Positions 25,173-33,630 of a stretch of 64,000 bases of DNA are shown piece after piece. Both the position numbers and the translations under genes were made by a program. Within the stretch, counting starts at the first letter, position 1. Each line of letters starts with the position of its first letter. The stretch comes from Verrucomicrobia bacterium LW23 (lineage in GTDB: Bacteria; Verrucomicrobiota; Verrucomicrobiia; Methylacidiphilales; UBA1321), in the NCBI GenBank assembly GCA_003054695.1, contig QAZA01000009.1, positions 1 through 64,000 on the forward strand, read 5' to 3'. The notes under the pieces were generated by a model, which was given only the letters and a program-made list of their open reading frames with translations, was not told where the DNA came from and ran no database searches.

Positions 25173-26000
25173 TCACAGGGGCTTGTCGTCTCGCGCCAGT
25201 TCGGCGTCCAGCGCGGCTTCCATCTCCGTAAAGTGTTGCGGGGGAATGGCATCCAGGGCGGAGCGCAGGGGCCAGACGATGCCGCCGACGGACGTGGCGG
25301 TTTGCGCCTCGGCCTGCTGCAGGGCGTCGCCCACGTGATCGGCGTCGCGTTTGCGGAAGGGCAGAGCGCGCAGGGCGCGGTTGAAGTAGGCGGCTGCCGT
25401 GCGCAGCATGTCCTTGTTGCCCTGCAGGATGCTAAGGAGCGCTTTGTTGACGGGCGTGGTGTTGGTGGTGGCGACGACCCGATCCATGGCGGCGCGCACG
25501 CGAAGGGCGGCGGGCGCCCCGGCCGGGTGCAGTTTTTTGGTGCGCAGCGCGTACTCGATGAGCCGGGCCGTGTGGTAGGCGCGCCCTGCGGACTCCACAA
25601 AACGTTTGATGCGAAGCACTTGCAGCGCACGTGCAAGCAGGGTAACGAGGCGGAACGGGATGCTGATGAGAGCGAAAAGGCAGCCGCCCACGCAGCCCAG
25701 GCAGCTGCCGCGCTCCTCGGTAAGGATGTGGACTTGCTCGGAGCTGAGCTTTTCCCCATGGCCGGCGGCCAGCTGGTACACCATGCGGCGCCGCAGGTAG
25801 TCAGCAGCCAGGCCATCCACAATCGGCACGGGGATCCACCCCGTAAGCATGCCGTAGATGAGGTGGAGGATGATGATGTCGTGGGACTCCGCGCTGATGC
25901 CGGGCTCTGCCGCGGGGGACGGCGTGCGCACAGTCGCGGGCGTAAGCGCGGGAGGGCGCGGTGCGCTGTCGCTGGGCGGGGTATCCTGGTTGTCGGCCAT
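25173..26000 (-). CDS. conserved hypothetical protein with Cys-rich membrane patch
   Basis: A 275-residue protein not recognised. The ATG at 26000 is chosen over an upstream in-frame start at 26033. After a Pro/Ser-rich head, residues about 40-80 include two hydrophobic stretches (IIILHLIYGMLTGWIPVPIV). A motif SCLGCVGGCLFALISIPFRL puts three cysteines just before a hydrophobic segment, which could hold metal or a disulfide, or interact with the membrane. The C-terminal half is helical and charged (DAELARDD). It lies between the fused penicillin-binding protein (85 bases upstream) and dcd on the same strand, so it may be cotranscribed with them. No function is proposed. Confidence 0.6.
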   Translation of the reverse strand: MADNQDTPPSDSAPRPPALTPATVRTPSPAAEPGISAESHDIIILHLIYGMLTGWIPVPIVDGLAADYLRRRMVYQLAAGHGEKLSSEQVHILTEERGSCLGCVGGCLFALISIPFRLVTLLARALQVLRIKRFVESAGRAYHTARLIEYALRTKKLHPAGAPAALRVRAAMDRVVATTNTTPVNKALLSILQGNKDMLRTAAAYFNRALRALPFRKRDADHVGDALQQAEAQTATSVGGIVWPLRSALDAIPPQHFTEMEAALDAELARDDKPL

Positions 26001-26084
26001 CGCGTACTTTACGCGAGTGACAAGATGGCGCAAGGGGAGGAGGCGGGAAATAATCTGCGGCGGTGCCTCATAGTCGCTCTTATC

Positions 26085-29000
26085 TTACTCTGTCTCGCGT
26101 ACCGTGCGGGGACGGGGGGCGGGGCGAACGGGCGGGGCGACGGGGATATCAGCGCCGGCGGGGTCCAGCTCCTCGACGACCTTCTTTTTGGGCGCGCGCT
26201 TGCGGCTGCCCTGGGGGGCGGGGAACATGGTGGAGAAAACTTTGGCCGCCAGGCCGCCGGCGTCGGAGCCACCGTGCAGGTCCTGGTCAAAGTCACCTTC
26301 CACCATTACGGAGAAGGCGTACTGCGGGTTATCGGCGGGGAAGTAGCCGCCCAGCCAGGCAATCTGGCGGGGCTTCTTTTTGGAGCCCACCTGCGCCGTA
26401 CCGGTTTTACAAGCCACCTTAAGGTGGGGGACAGTGTTGCCGACAAGGCTGGCGGTACCGGACTGGGCGACGGTTTGCATCGCCTCCTTGATGGCCGCCT
26501 GGATGTCGGGCGGCGGCATGGGGATCTGCCTGATGATCTCGGGCTGAAAGACATGGAAGGGGCGGCCGTTGGCGTCCTCCAGAGAGGCGGCCATGCGCGG
26601 TTTGTAGAGAACGCCACCGTTGGCAAGCGCGGCCATGGCGTTGGCCATTTGCAGCGGGGTGGCCAGCACGTCGCCCTGGCCGATGGAGGCGTTGGCGATA
26701 TCGCCGCCGCCCATGTTGCGCTGGTGGCGCGCGCGGACGAACTCGGGCGTGGGGAACATGCCGGGCACCTCGCCGGGCAGGTCGATGCCGGTCTTTTGGC
26801 CAAAGCCCCAGGTGTGGGCCATCTCCAGCATCGCATCGCGGCCGGCGCGGTTCACACCCATGTCCAGGAAGTAGGTGTTAATCGACCAGCGGAACGCCTC
26901 CTTAAAGGCGTAGTTGCCAACCTCCTTGGGCAGGTTGTAGTGCGTGGTGCCCACGTCAAAATAGCCGGGGCAGTTGACGACGCGCCGGGGATCGAACTTG
27001 CCGATGGAGGCGGCCGCCAGCACGGTAAACGTCTTGAACACGGAGCCCGGCGGGTTGCGGTGGGCGATGACGTTGTTGCGCAGCGGATTCTTTTTGCCGG
27101 ACCCGGGGGAGGAAGGCGCGGTGAGGGCTGTCCACACCTCCTCCGGCAGGGACGGGATCCAGTCATTAGGGTTAAAGTTGGGCTTGGAGGCCGAGACGAC
27201 GATGGCGCCGGAGTGCACGTCCACCACCACAATGGCGCCGGAGCGTATCTTGTCGATATGCAGCTCGGCCGCGGCCTGGAACTTGTGGTTGAGGGTGGTG
27301 CGCAGCGTTTTGCCGGGCAGCGCGGCGGAGTCGACGATGACGCGATCGACGTAGCCCTCGGGCGTGGTCGCAATCGTTACATGGCCGTCGGTGCCTTTGA
27401 GGTCGTTGTTATACACCTGTTCGAGCCCCGCGCCCCCGTTAAAGTCCTCGTACATTACCTCGCCCGCCTTGTACTCGCCACGGCTTACACCCTGCGATTT
27501 GCGTAAATAGCCCAGCACGTGCGAGGCCATGGTGCTTTGCGGGTACACGCGGCGCGGAATGCCCTGGAGGAAAAAGCCCTCACCCACCAGCGGGCTGTTC
27601 GGGAACGCGTCAATCTGCTCGGGGGAGATATCTTCGGCGATCGTCAGCGGCTGAAAGCGTTTGAACGTAAAGAGCGACTGCAGCTCGTCGTCCGGGATAG
27701 TGATGGGCTTGCGCGTCCAGTTGGCGGCCTTGTTGATCTTGGCGCGAGCCCAGGCGATGGCCGTGCTTTCGCTCGGCGCGATATCCGGCCCCGGCCACGG
27801 CAGCACAATGTTGTAGGTCTGGCGCATGGTGGCCAGCAGCTCGCCGTCGTTGGTAATGATGTTGCCCCGCATGGCCGGCAGCCGGTACTTGGCAATGCGC
27901 GGGATAACTGCCGCGGCTTTGGGGACGCTGGGGCCCTCTTCGTCCGTATCCACGTCTGCGGTCTCGTCGTCGTCCTCCATGCTGGGCGTCTGCAGCGAGG
28001 CCATCATGGTAAAGTTGCTGGTGCCGGTATCCTGGAAATTCTGCGGGCTGGTCAGCGCGTTGCTGCGCATCCACACACCAATGCAATCCTGCTTGGGCAC
28101 AAAGCCCACGACGCCCTCGATGGTGCCCTTTTTGCGGTTGAGGTTCACCTTCACGAGATCCTTGGCCGAGGGAGGGGCAAAAGTGCCGCCCTTGGGCTCG
28201 ATCATCATCACTTTCTCCATAATCCCGGCCCACAGGGGGATGGCGGAGGCGCGGGCAATCTTTTTGTTGCCGATGGCGCGGGAGCTGTCAAAGCCCATCC
28301 ACACGGCGCTGATCATCGAGGGCGTGTAGCCCACGTAATAGGCATCGCGGTAGCCCGTGCTGTACGCGGGCATGCCGGCCACGGGCGCCGGAATGTTGAA
28401 GTCCTTCTTTAACCGGCGGCCCTGGCCTTCGCCGCTGGCGCTCAGCAACGTTTGCTGCATGGCCTGCGTGTCCGACGGGCTGGCCCAGCTTTTCTCCGCG
28501 GCGGTGGGGTCTTCCTGGTAAATAACCTCGCCTTTTTGGTTGGTGACAGAGGAGATAAGGTGAAGCTTTTTGGTCGCGCCGTCGTGGTTAAACACCTGGT
28601 ACAGGTTGCAGATCTCCCACAGTGTGAGGTTGGAAAGATCGATGCGCTTGGGGGTGTCCAGGTTGCCCGCTACCACGCCGGAGTTACGAAGCCAGTCAAA
28701 AAACGGGTTGAGCCCCATGTGCAGCGCCAGGCGGATGGCGACGTGCTGGTTGCCGCTGACGGTCGCGTCGTACAGCGTCATAAAGCGCGTGCCGATATCC
28801 CGCTGCGGGTTGCCCAGGGCGGCCTCTTGCGCGCTCAGCACGTCGTCGGGGTTAAAATAGGTGGCGTTGATCATCGACGCCGGGCTGAAATTGAGCGACT
28901 GGAACGCCTTGAGGAACAGAAGCGGATAGATGAGCGCCCCGTTCTCGCGCCGGGCCTGAGTGGCGCGGTCAAACTGGCTTTCCATGAAGCTGCGGCCGCC

Positions 29001-30173
29001 GATCAGCACGCGCACGGCGCCTGTCTTGGAGTCCGCAACGATGCACGCGCCTTGCAGCGGATTGGCCTTGAAGTCGACCGCCTCGCGCAGCTTGGCAATG
29101 TCGTCCTCAATCTTTTTGGCCTGCTCCTCCAGCACCTGCTGGGCGGCGCGCTGCATGCGCATGTCGATGGTGGTGACGATGTTAAGGCCGGCCGGTATGC
29201 TCGTTTCGTCGTCGCCGCCGGTGCTGGGCAGAATCTGCAGCAGCTCCTTCAACGCAAGGCTGGCATAGTAGCTGCGCACGCCGGGTGGTTTCTCCGGGTA
29301 AATGCGGATGTTGGTGGAGCGCGCCGTCTGCTCCTCCTCGGGCGTGATGTAGCCGAGCTCGCGCATCTTGGCCAGGGCCACGTTGCGGCGGTCGCGCGCT
29401 TTCTCCGGGGCGCGGCGCGGGCTGGTGGAGTTGGGGGAGCGGATGATGCCGGCCAGCATCGCCATCTCGCCAATCGTCAGGTCCGATGCACTTTTGTTGA
29501 AGTAGCCGCGCGCCGCCGAGGCCAGGCCGAAGTGGCCTTTGCCGAAGTAAATGCGGTTGAGGTAGTAATCCAGGATTTTATCCTTGGATAGCTTTTGCTC
29601 GATACGCAGCGCCACAAAAAACTCGGTGAGCTTACGGTCCAGCGTACGCGAGAAGTTGTTCATCAGGTGCTTGGCCAGCTGCTGCGAGATGGTGGAGCCG
29701 CCCTGGCGAAGCTGGCCGGAGGCAAGGTTGCGCACCAGCGCGCGGACAAGGCCGATGTAGTCGATGCCCTGGTGATAATAAAAGCGCTCATCTTCCACAG
29801 CCACAACGGCATCGCGCATTTTCTGCGGAATCTGGTCGTGGGTGAGGATGGTGCGATCCTCCGTAAAGATGCGGCCGATTTCCTCGCCGGAGCGGTCGTA
29901 CATCATCGTGGTGACGGGCAGGTCGTCGAGCGCGGAGATGTTGTACTCGGCGGCGATCCTGTCGTACCGGTCGATGACAATCAGCGCCATGGCGCCGACG
30001 ATGCCGGTGATGATGCCCGTGCCCCATGCGGCCAGGATGATGAGATGCCGGATGGTTTGCCAGAGACGCGAAGGCTTGCGGGACTTGTGCGAGGGGGGCG
30101 TTATCGGGTCGTGACGATCACGAGGCTGCCGCGCGAGTTTCTTTCGCGGGAGCGTCGACATCCGATCGTGCAT
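26085..30173 (-). CDS. fused class A + class B penicillin-binding protein (GT51, dead transpeptidase, PBP2-type transpeptidase)
   Basis: A 1362-residue protein with one membrane anchor (about 41-68) and three enzyme units. Residues about 90-265 are a complete GT51 glycosyltransferase: VAVEDERFYYHQGID with the catalytic Glu at 127, GGSTISQQLAKHL, and KILDYYLNRIYFG. Residues about 372-650 align with a class A transpeptidase, but SxxK is replaced by ALIY (413-416, in NGALIYPLL where PGSSFKPF is usual) and KTG by MPA (601-603, before YRDAYYVGYTP); SGN survives at 473-475. Residues about 755-1310 are a class B PBP2/FtsI-like unit with a dimerisation region (RGNIITNDGELLA) and intact SVFK (1044-1047), SIN (1097-1099) and KTG (1256-1258). 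It would polymerise and cross-link peptidoglycan in one chain. ATG 30161 is an alternative start. Same strand as the pseudoprotease upstream and the Cys-patch gene and dcd downstream. Confidence 0.9.
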   Translation of the reverse strand: MHDRMSTLPRKKLARQPRDRHDPITPPSHKSRKPSRLWQTIRHLIILAAWGTGIITGIVGAMALIVIDRYDRIAAEYNISALDDLPVTTMMYDRSGEEIGRIFTEDRTILTHDQIPQKMRDAVVAVEDERFYYHQGIDYIGLVRALVRNLASGQLRQGGSTISQQLAKHLMNNFSRTLDRKLTEFFVALRIEQKLSKDKILDYYLNRIYFGKGHFGLASAARGYFNKSASDLTIGEMAMLAGIIRSPNSTSPRRAPEKARDRRNVALAKMRELGYITPEEEQTARSTNIRIYPEKPPGVRSYYASLALKELLQILPSTGGDDETSIPAGLNIVTTIDMRMQRAAQQVLEEQAKKIEDDIAKLREAVDFKANPLQGACIVADSKTGAVRVLIGGRSFMESQFDRATQARRENGALIYPLLFLKAFQSLNFSPASMINATYFNPDDVLSAQEAALGNPQRDIGTRFMTLYDATVSGNQHVAIRLALHMGLNPFFDWLRNSGVVAGNLDTPKRIDLSNLTLWEICNLYQVFNHDGATKKLHLISSVTNQKGEVIYQEDPTAAEKSWASPSDTQAMQQTLLSASGEGQGRRLKKDFNIPAPVAGMPAYSTGYRDAYYVGYTPSMISAVWMGFDSSRAIGNKKIARASAIPLWAGIMEKVMMIEPKGGTFAPPSAKDLVKVNLNRKKGTIEGVVGFVPKQDCIGVWMRSNALTSPQNFQDTGTSNFTMMASLQTPSMEDDDETADVDTDEEGPSVPKAAAVIPRIAKYRLPAMRGNIITNDGELLATMRQTYNIVLPWPGPDIAPSESTAIAWARAKINKAANWTRKPITIPDDELQSLFTFKRFQPLTIAEDISPEQIDAFPNSPLVGEGFFLQGIPRRVYPQSTMASHVLGYLRKSQGVSRGEYKAGEVMYEDFNGGAGLEQVYNNDLKGTDGHVTIATTPEGYVDRVIVDSAALPGKTLRTTLNHKFQAAAELHIDKIRSGAIVVVDVHSGAIVVSASKPNFNPNDWIPSLPEEVWTALTAPSSPGSGKKNPLRNNVIAHRNPPGSVFKTFTVLAAASIGKFDPRRVVNCPGYFDVGTTHYNLPKEVGNYAFKEAFRWSINTYFLDMGVNRAGRDAMLEMAHTWGFGQKTGIDLPGEVPGMFPTPEFVRARHQRNMGGGDIANASIGQGDVLATPLQMANAMAALANGGVLYKPRMAASLEDANGRPFHVFQPEIIRQIPMPPPDIQAAIKEAMQTVAQSGTASLVGNTVPHLKVACKTGTAQVGSKKKPRQIAWLGGYFPADNPQYAFSVMVEGDFDQDLHGGSDAGGLAAKVFSTMFPAPQGSRKRAPKKKVVEELDPAGADIPVAPPVRPAPRPRTVRETE

Positions 30174-30429
30174 AAAAGGGAACGGCCCGGGGAGGGGCGA
30201 TGGCGAAAAATGTTAAGGCGAGGGGCGCCGGGCCAGATGGCAGTGCCGGGCACGGGAAGGATATTAGCGGAAAACCGGCCCGGGCGCAACTGTATCATTC
30301 ATCCGTATCAGGACGCTCAGCCGGAGCGCTTTACGCACACATTTAGGGTAAAAGCGATGTAAAGTAGGGGAGAAATCGACTTCGCGGCGCCGCTGCGTGC
30401 CTCCAGGCCCGGCCGGGGCCGGCTGGGGC

Positions 30430-32829
30430 CTATTCGCTCTCCATCAGCACGGGCACAACGGTTTCCATAGGCGCGCTTTCCACCGCCGCATTGCTTTTCT
30501 CCTCCACCACGGGCTCGATGTCGTCCTCCACCGGCGTGCGGGGAATCGGCTGCGCGGGAGCGAGCAGTATGCCATCCTGCACCTGGCTTTTGAAGGACGG
30601 CAGCGGCTTTTGCGCTGAGGTAAGCTGACCTGCGCCGGGCTGCGTCTGCTGCGTGCCTGCCTGCGTCGTCTCCGGCAAGGGCGCGTCGATAGGCGGAATG
30701 CGCGAGGGCGGGGGTGGGCCTGCGGGCATGGCGGAGGCCTTCGGCACGTAGCCCAGCTGCCAGCACATGTTGCCCAGCAGGGCGCAGCGCCAAAACTGCC
30801 GCAACGCCTCCAGTTTGTCGTCCATGCGACGGCTGCTGCGCAGGTACGAGGCGCGCTCGTACACAAGCTCTAAAATGTTGGTGTTGAGGCCGATAAGCTC
30901 CGCCATCGCAATACCGCGCCGCGCCGCAACGTCGGCGTACTGCGTCATAGCCTGCAGGGTGGCCTGCTGGGGGATGACCCACTCTTGCCGGGCGGAGTCA
31001 AAATAGCCGCCCATCTTGAGGTACTTGTGATCCAGCACGGAGACTTCGCAGTAATCGTTCACCCACTTCAGGCAGCGCGATGTATCGCTCAGCTTCACCG
31101 CCGCGGCCACCAGCTGGCCCTGCGCCGTGTTCATGTTGGTGGAGCGCGGCCGAGCGTAGGCGCCGCTCGGTTGCCAGCCGACGTTATGGTCGATCTTGGT
31201 ATTGGACTGCATGGAGAGCGCGTTGCTGACGCGCGACTCCCACTCTTTCTGAATCTCCTCCATCACGCGGGCGTAGGTGGAGAGGCGCGGGTCCAGCAGA
31301 ATCATATTGCCCAGCTGGTTGGCGTTATGCTTAAGCCCCTGCGCAAACAGTTCGGACGCACCTATTTGCGTTGGGATGAGCTGCTGCAGCCACACGGTCG
31401 CGCGGTTATACACGGCCACGTCGTCCTTGTGTACCAGCGGGTAAAGCTCCTTGTACGCCTCAAAGCTTTGCACCAGGTACTCGGTCTCCTCCACCGCCGT
31501 AAACATGCGGGTAATGGCCAGCTCCTTCTGCGCCTCCGTGGCGGTGCTGCGGGGGTGAAAGGCTTGCTGGGCAAAGATTTGTGAGCCTTCGAGGCGGGCG
31601 TTGATGGCGTAGCCCCAGTCGTGCGTCTCCGCAAAGCACACGCCGCTGTGCAGCTCGTTGTTGTCGACAGGCGGCTTGTACATCAGCTCGCGCACGCGGG
31701 CAATCAGCTGCGTTGCGCGGGCGTCCACGGTCTTGAAGTCGAGGTTGGCATTGCGCCACGCCTGCACTGCCTTCCACTTGGCGTTGGCCATTTGCAGCTT
31801 GCCCCAGCTTACGTAAAGGAGGCCGGCCTGGTAGGCGTCCATGCCTTCGTCGTAATTGTCAAACAGCTCGCGCCACAGCGTTTTCAGCTCCGGGCCGCCG
31901 GTTTTGTCCAGGCGATCGAGGTTGCGCTGCCAGGTGCCGGCTACCGTCTGCAGCTTGTTCATCTCCTTGCTGCACTGGTTGTTCAGATAGTCCCACAAGG
32001 CGCCGCGGTAGCCGTTGCCGCTGGTGGTGCTGGGCGGGGCGGGCAGCTTGCAGCGCAGCGTCTTTTCGGTCGCTTCGAGGAGGTCGGAGGCAAAGATAAT
32101 CTCCAGCCCCAGCGTTTTGGCGTAGTTCTCGATGCTGACGGTCTCACCGGCCGCATTCTTTTCAAAGCGTTGCAGGTTGGGGATAACGACGCGCTTCATC
32201 CCGGCGGCCGCGGCGGCGTCCAGGCGCGAGGCCATACCATTCACCGGGCCGAGGGACGTATCGGGGTTGAGAGAGCCGATGATGACGGTGTCCTTGGGAA
32301 ACACAACATCCGACGCCGTGGCGATCATGCCAACGCTCAGCGCCACACCTACACCCGGGCCGTCCACCTCGGGAATCTCCCGAACCGTCCAGCGCGAGGC
32401 GCGCCAGGGCTCCTGCCACACAATGGCGCTGCTGAGTGCGGAGATCCACAGCTGGGATTTCAGGACGTTCAACTGAGCGCCCTCCTGCGTATCAGGAAAG
32501 CGAAACACCAGCACGTCGTCGCCCATGGAGCTGCTGGCCGAGGCGTAGTCCCACCGCAGGCGCAACGGCGAGATGGCGGCCTTGGACTGGGACGATACAT
32601 ACAAGGGAAGCGGCACGCGCTGCTCAATCGCCTTCTCGGTCTTGATCAGCAGCGGAGGCTCCGTATTCTGCTGCTGCGCACGCGACGAGACTGCGCAAAC
32701 TGCTGCGAGAAAGAGAGTTACGGCAAGCGCGCAAAGGCGGGCAGCGTGACGACAAGCCTCCCTGGCCGCAAAACTGCGCGGCCGGTGCGGTTGCGAGGGG
32801 CAAAGCAGGGCAGGGGAGGGCGATCTCAT
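30430..32829 (-). CDS. exported Lon-like pseudoprotease with long helical domain
   Basis: A 799-residue exported protein. The ATG at 32829 leads into a basic segment and a signal peptide (about residues 31-51, cut near SSRAQ). Residues about 100-260 read as the proteolytic domain of Lon (S16): VDGPGVGVALSVGMIATASD, then IIGSLNPDTSLGPVNGMASR and AGMKRVVIPN. In active Lon these are DGPSAG and GGLKEK; here the Ser is Gly159 and the Lys position is Ala200, so the catalytic dyad is lost. The following ~480 residues are mostly helical and unfamiliar, and a Pro/Ala/Thr/Gln-rich tail closes the protein. A scaffold or binding role is more likely than proteolysis. It is 256 bases upstream of the fused penicillin-binding protein on the same strand, so a link to wall synthesis is possible but unproven. 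Confidence 0.65.
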   Translation of the reverse strand: MRSPSPALLCPSQPHRPRSFAAREACRHAARLCALAVTLFLAAVCAVSSRAQQQNTEPPLLIKTEKAIEQRVPLPLYVSSQSKAAISPLRLRWDYASASSSMGDDVLVFRFPDTQEGAQLNVLKSQLWISALSSAIVWQEPWRASRWTVREIPEVDGPGVGVALSVGMIATASDVVFPKDTVIIGSLNPDTSLGPVNGMASRLDAAAAAGMKRVVIPNLQRFEKNAAGETVSIENYAKTLGLEIIFASDLLEATEKTLRCKLPAPPSTTSGNGYRGALWDYLNNQCSKEMNKLQTVAGTWQRNLDRLDKTGGPELKTLWRELFDNYDEGMDAYQAGLLYVSWGKLQMANAKWKAVQAWRNANLDFKTVDARATQLIARVRELMYKPPVDNNELHSGVCFAETHDWGYAINARLEGSQIFAQQAFHPRSTATEAQKELAITRMFTAVEETEYLVQSFEAYKELYPLVHKDDVAVYNRATVWLQQLIPTQIGASELFAQGLKHNANQLGNMILLDPRLSTYARVMEEIQKEWESRVSNALSMQSNTKIDHNVGWQPSGAYARPRSTNMNTAQGQLVAAAVKLSDTSRCLKWVNDYCEVSVLDHKYLKMGGYFDSARQEWVIPQQATLQAMTQYADVAARRGIAMAELIGLNTNILELVYERASYLRSSRRMDDKLEALRQFWRCALLGNMCWQLGYVPKASAMPAGPPPPSRIPPIDAPLPETTQAGTQQTQPGAGQLTSAQKPLPSFKSQVQDGILLAPAQPIPRTPVEDDIEPVVEEKSNAAVESAPMETVVPVLMESE

Positions 32830-33138
32830 TAGTGAAAAGCACGCGGGCGGAAGGAAAGTTGCAGAGACCCGGTGCGCTGTATCTCTCAATAGTAGCGGGG
32901 TTGCGGAAAAAGTCCACGATTCTCCGAGAATTGGCCTGGAGCAAAGCGCAACCGACAGTACGAATACATAGCTAACCGCCTTAGTGCAAGACAGTTATCC
33001 TGTGTAAACGATTGCGGACCTGTTGCGGCGCTTTTTTGATGCGACGAGAGCCGGGTCGCATCCCGCCACACGAACAAGCTCCGCTTGTAATAAGCCGGCC
33101 CCAAGGCGCGATCTTGGCTGAACGACAGGAGGTTACGA
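32830..33138. promoter_or_regulatory. divergent intergenic region with strong ribosome-binding site
   Basis: About 310 bases between the divergent pseudoprotease and the small secreted protein gene. AGGAGG at 33127-33132, six bases before the ATG at 33139, is the clearest Shine-Dalgarno sequence in the window and fixes that start. A small hairpin, ACAAGC-TCC-GCTTGT, lies near 33074-33088 upstream of it. No RNA gene or further frame is supported. Confidence 0.5.
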
Positions 33139-33630
33139 ATGGACCGGCGGCTTTTGATACACTTTTGTGCTTTGAGCATGCTACTTTGCAACACGCGCTC
33201 GTACGCAAATCCATCGTCGCATGCGGCAGCACCGCAACGCGGGGCGGAGCCGGCGGCATCTCCAGGAATGGCCTTCGGGGAATCGAAGCGTTACAAGGGG
33301 CACCTTACCGTGGGGAAGGGCTACAGCTTTTTTACCGAGCTTGATAACTCGAAGTCGTACTGGAACACTGGCATGCCCAGATCGCCGCAGAGCGTCGCAA
33401 GGCAGCTTAAAGCCTTCAGGAAACCGTATCTCAGTGGCATCTTCGCAACGGGAGGATGGGCAATGTACATAGACTGTACCGGGTATTTGATGTATCGAAG
33501 AGAAGCCGATGGCCGGGTGTGGGAGGATTTGCACGTGACGGAAATTCACGAGGTGGGGCAGCCCAAAGCCGAGTTCCGTCGGGCGCGGAATCTTCCACCC
33601 GCCAGGGAAGACATACGCCCAGGAATGTGA
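33139..33630 (+). CDS. small secreted protein coupled to ATP-grasp gene
   Basis: A 163-residue protein with a signal peptide (about residues 1-23, cut after NTRSYA). AGGAGG six bases before the ATG sets the start. The mature part has a Pro/Ala linker, then a compact domain with KGYSFFTELDNSKSYWNTG, ATGGWAMYIDCTGYLMYRRE and a basic C-terminus. No family is recognised. Its stop codon overlaps the next gene's GTG start in GTGA, so the two are translationally coupled and probably functionally linked. Whether this protein is a substrate of the ATP-grasp enzyme is open; its export signal argues against an ordinary modified-peptide precursor. Confidence 0.7.
   Translation: MDRRLLIHFCALSMLLCNTRSYANPSSHAAAPQRGAEPAASPGMAFGESKRYKGHLTVGKGYSFFTELDNSKSYWNTGMPRSPQSVARQLKAFRKPYLSGIFATGGWAMYIDCTGYLMYRREADGRVWEDLHVTEIHEVGQPKAEFRRARNLPPAREDIRPGM

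Noticed and set aside
25161-27506. 781-codon open frame on the plus strand opposite the unknown gene and the PBP
   Set aside because: It overlaps a strongly supported PBP domain and its text is typical of an antisense shadow (His, Gly, Val, Arg rich) with no recognisable domain.
30430-32829. Calling the Lon-like protein an active protease
   Set aside because: Both the catalytic Ser and Lys positions are replaced and there is no AAA+ unit.
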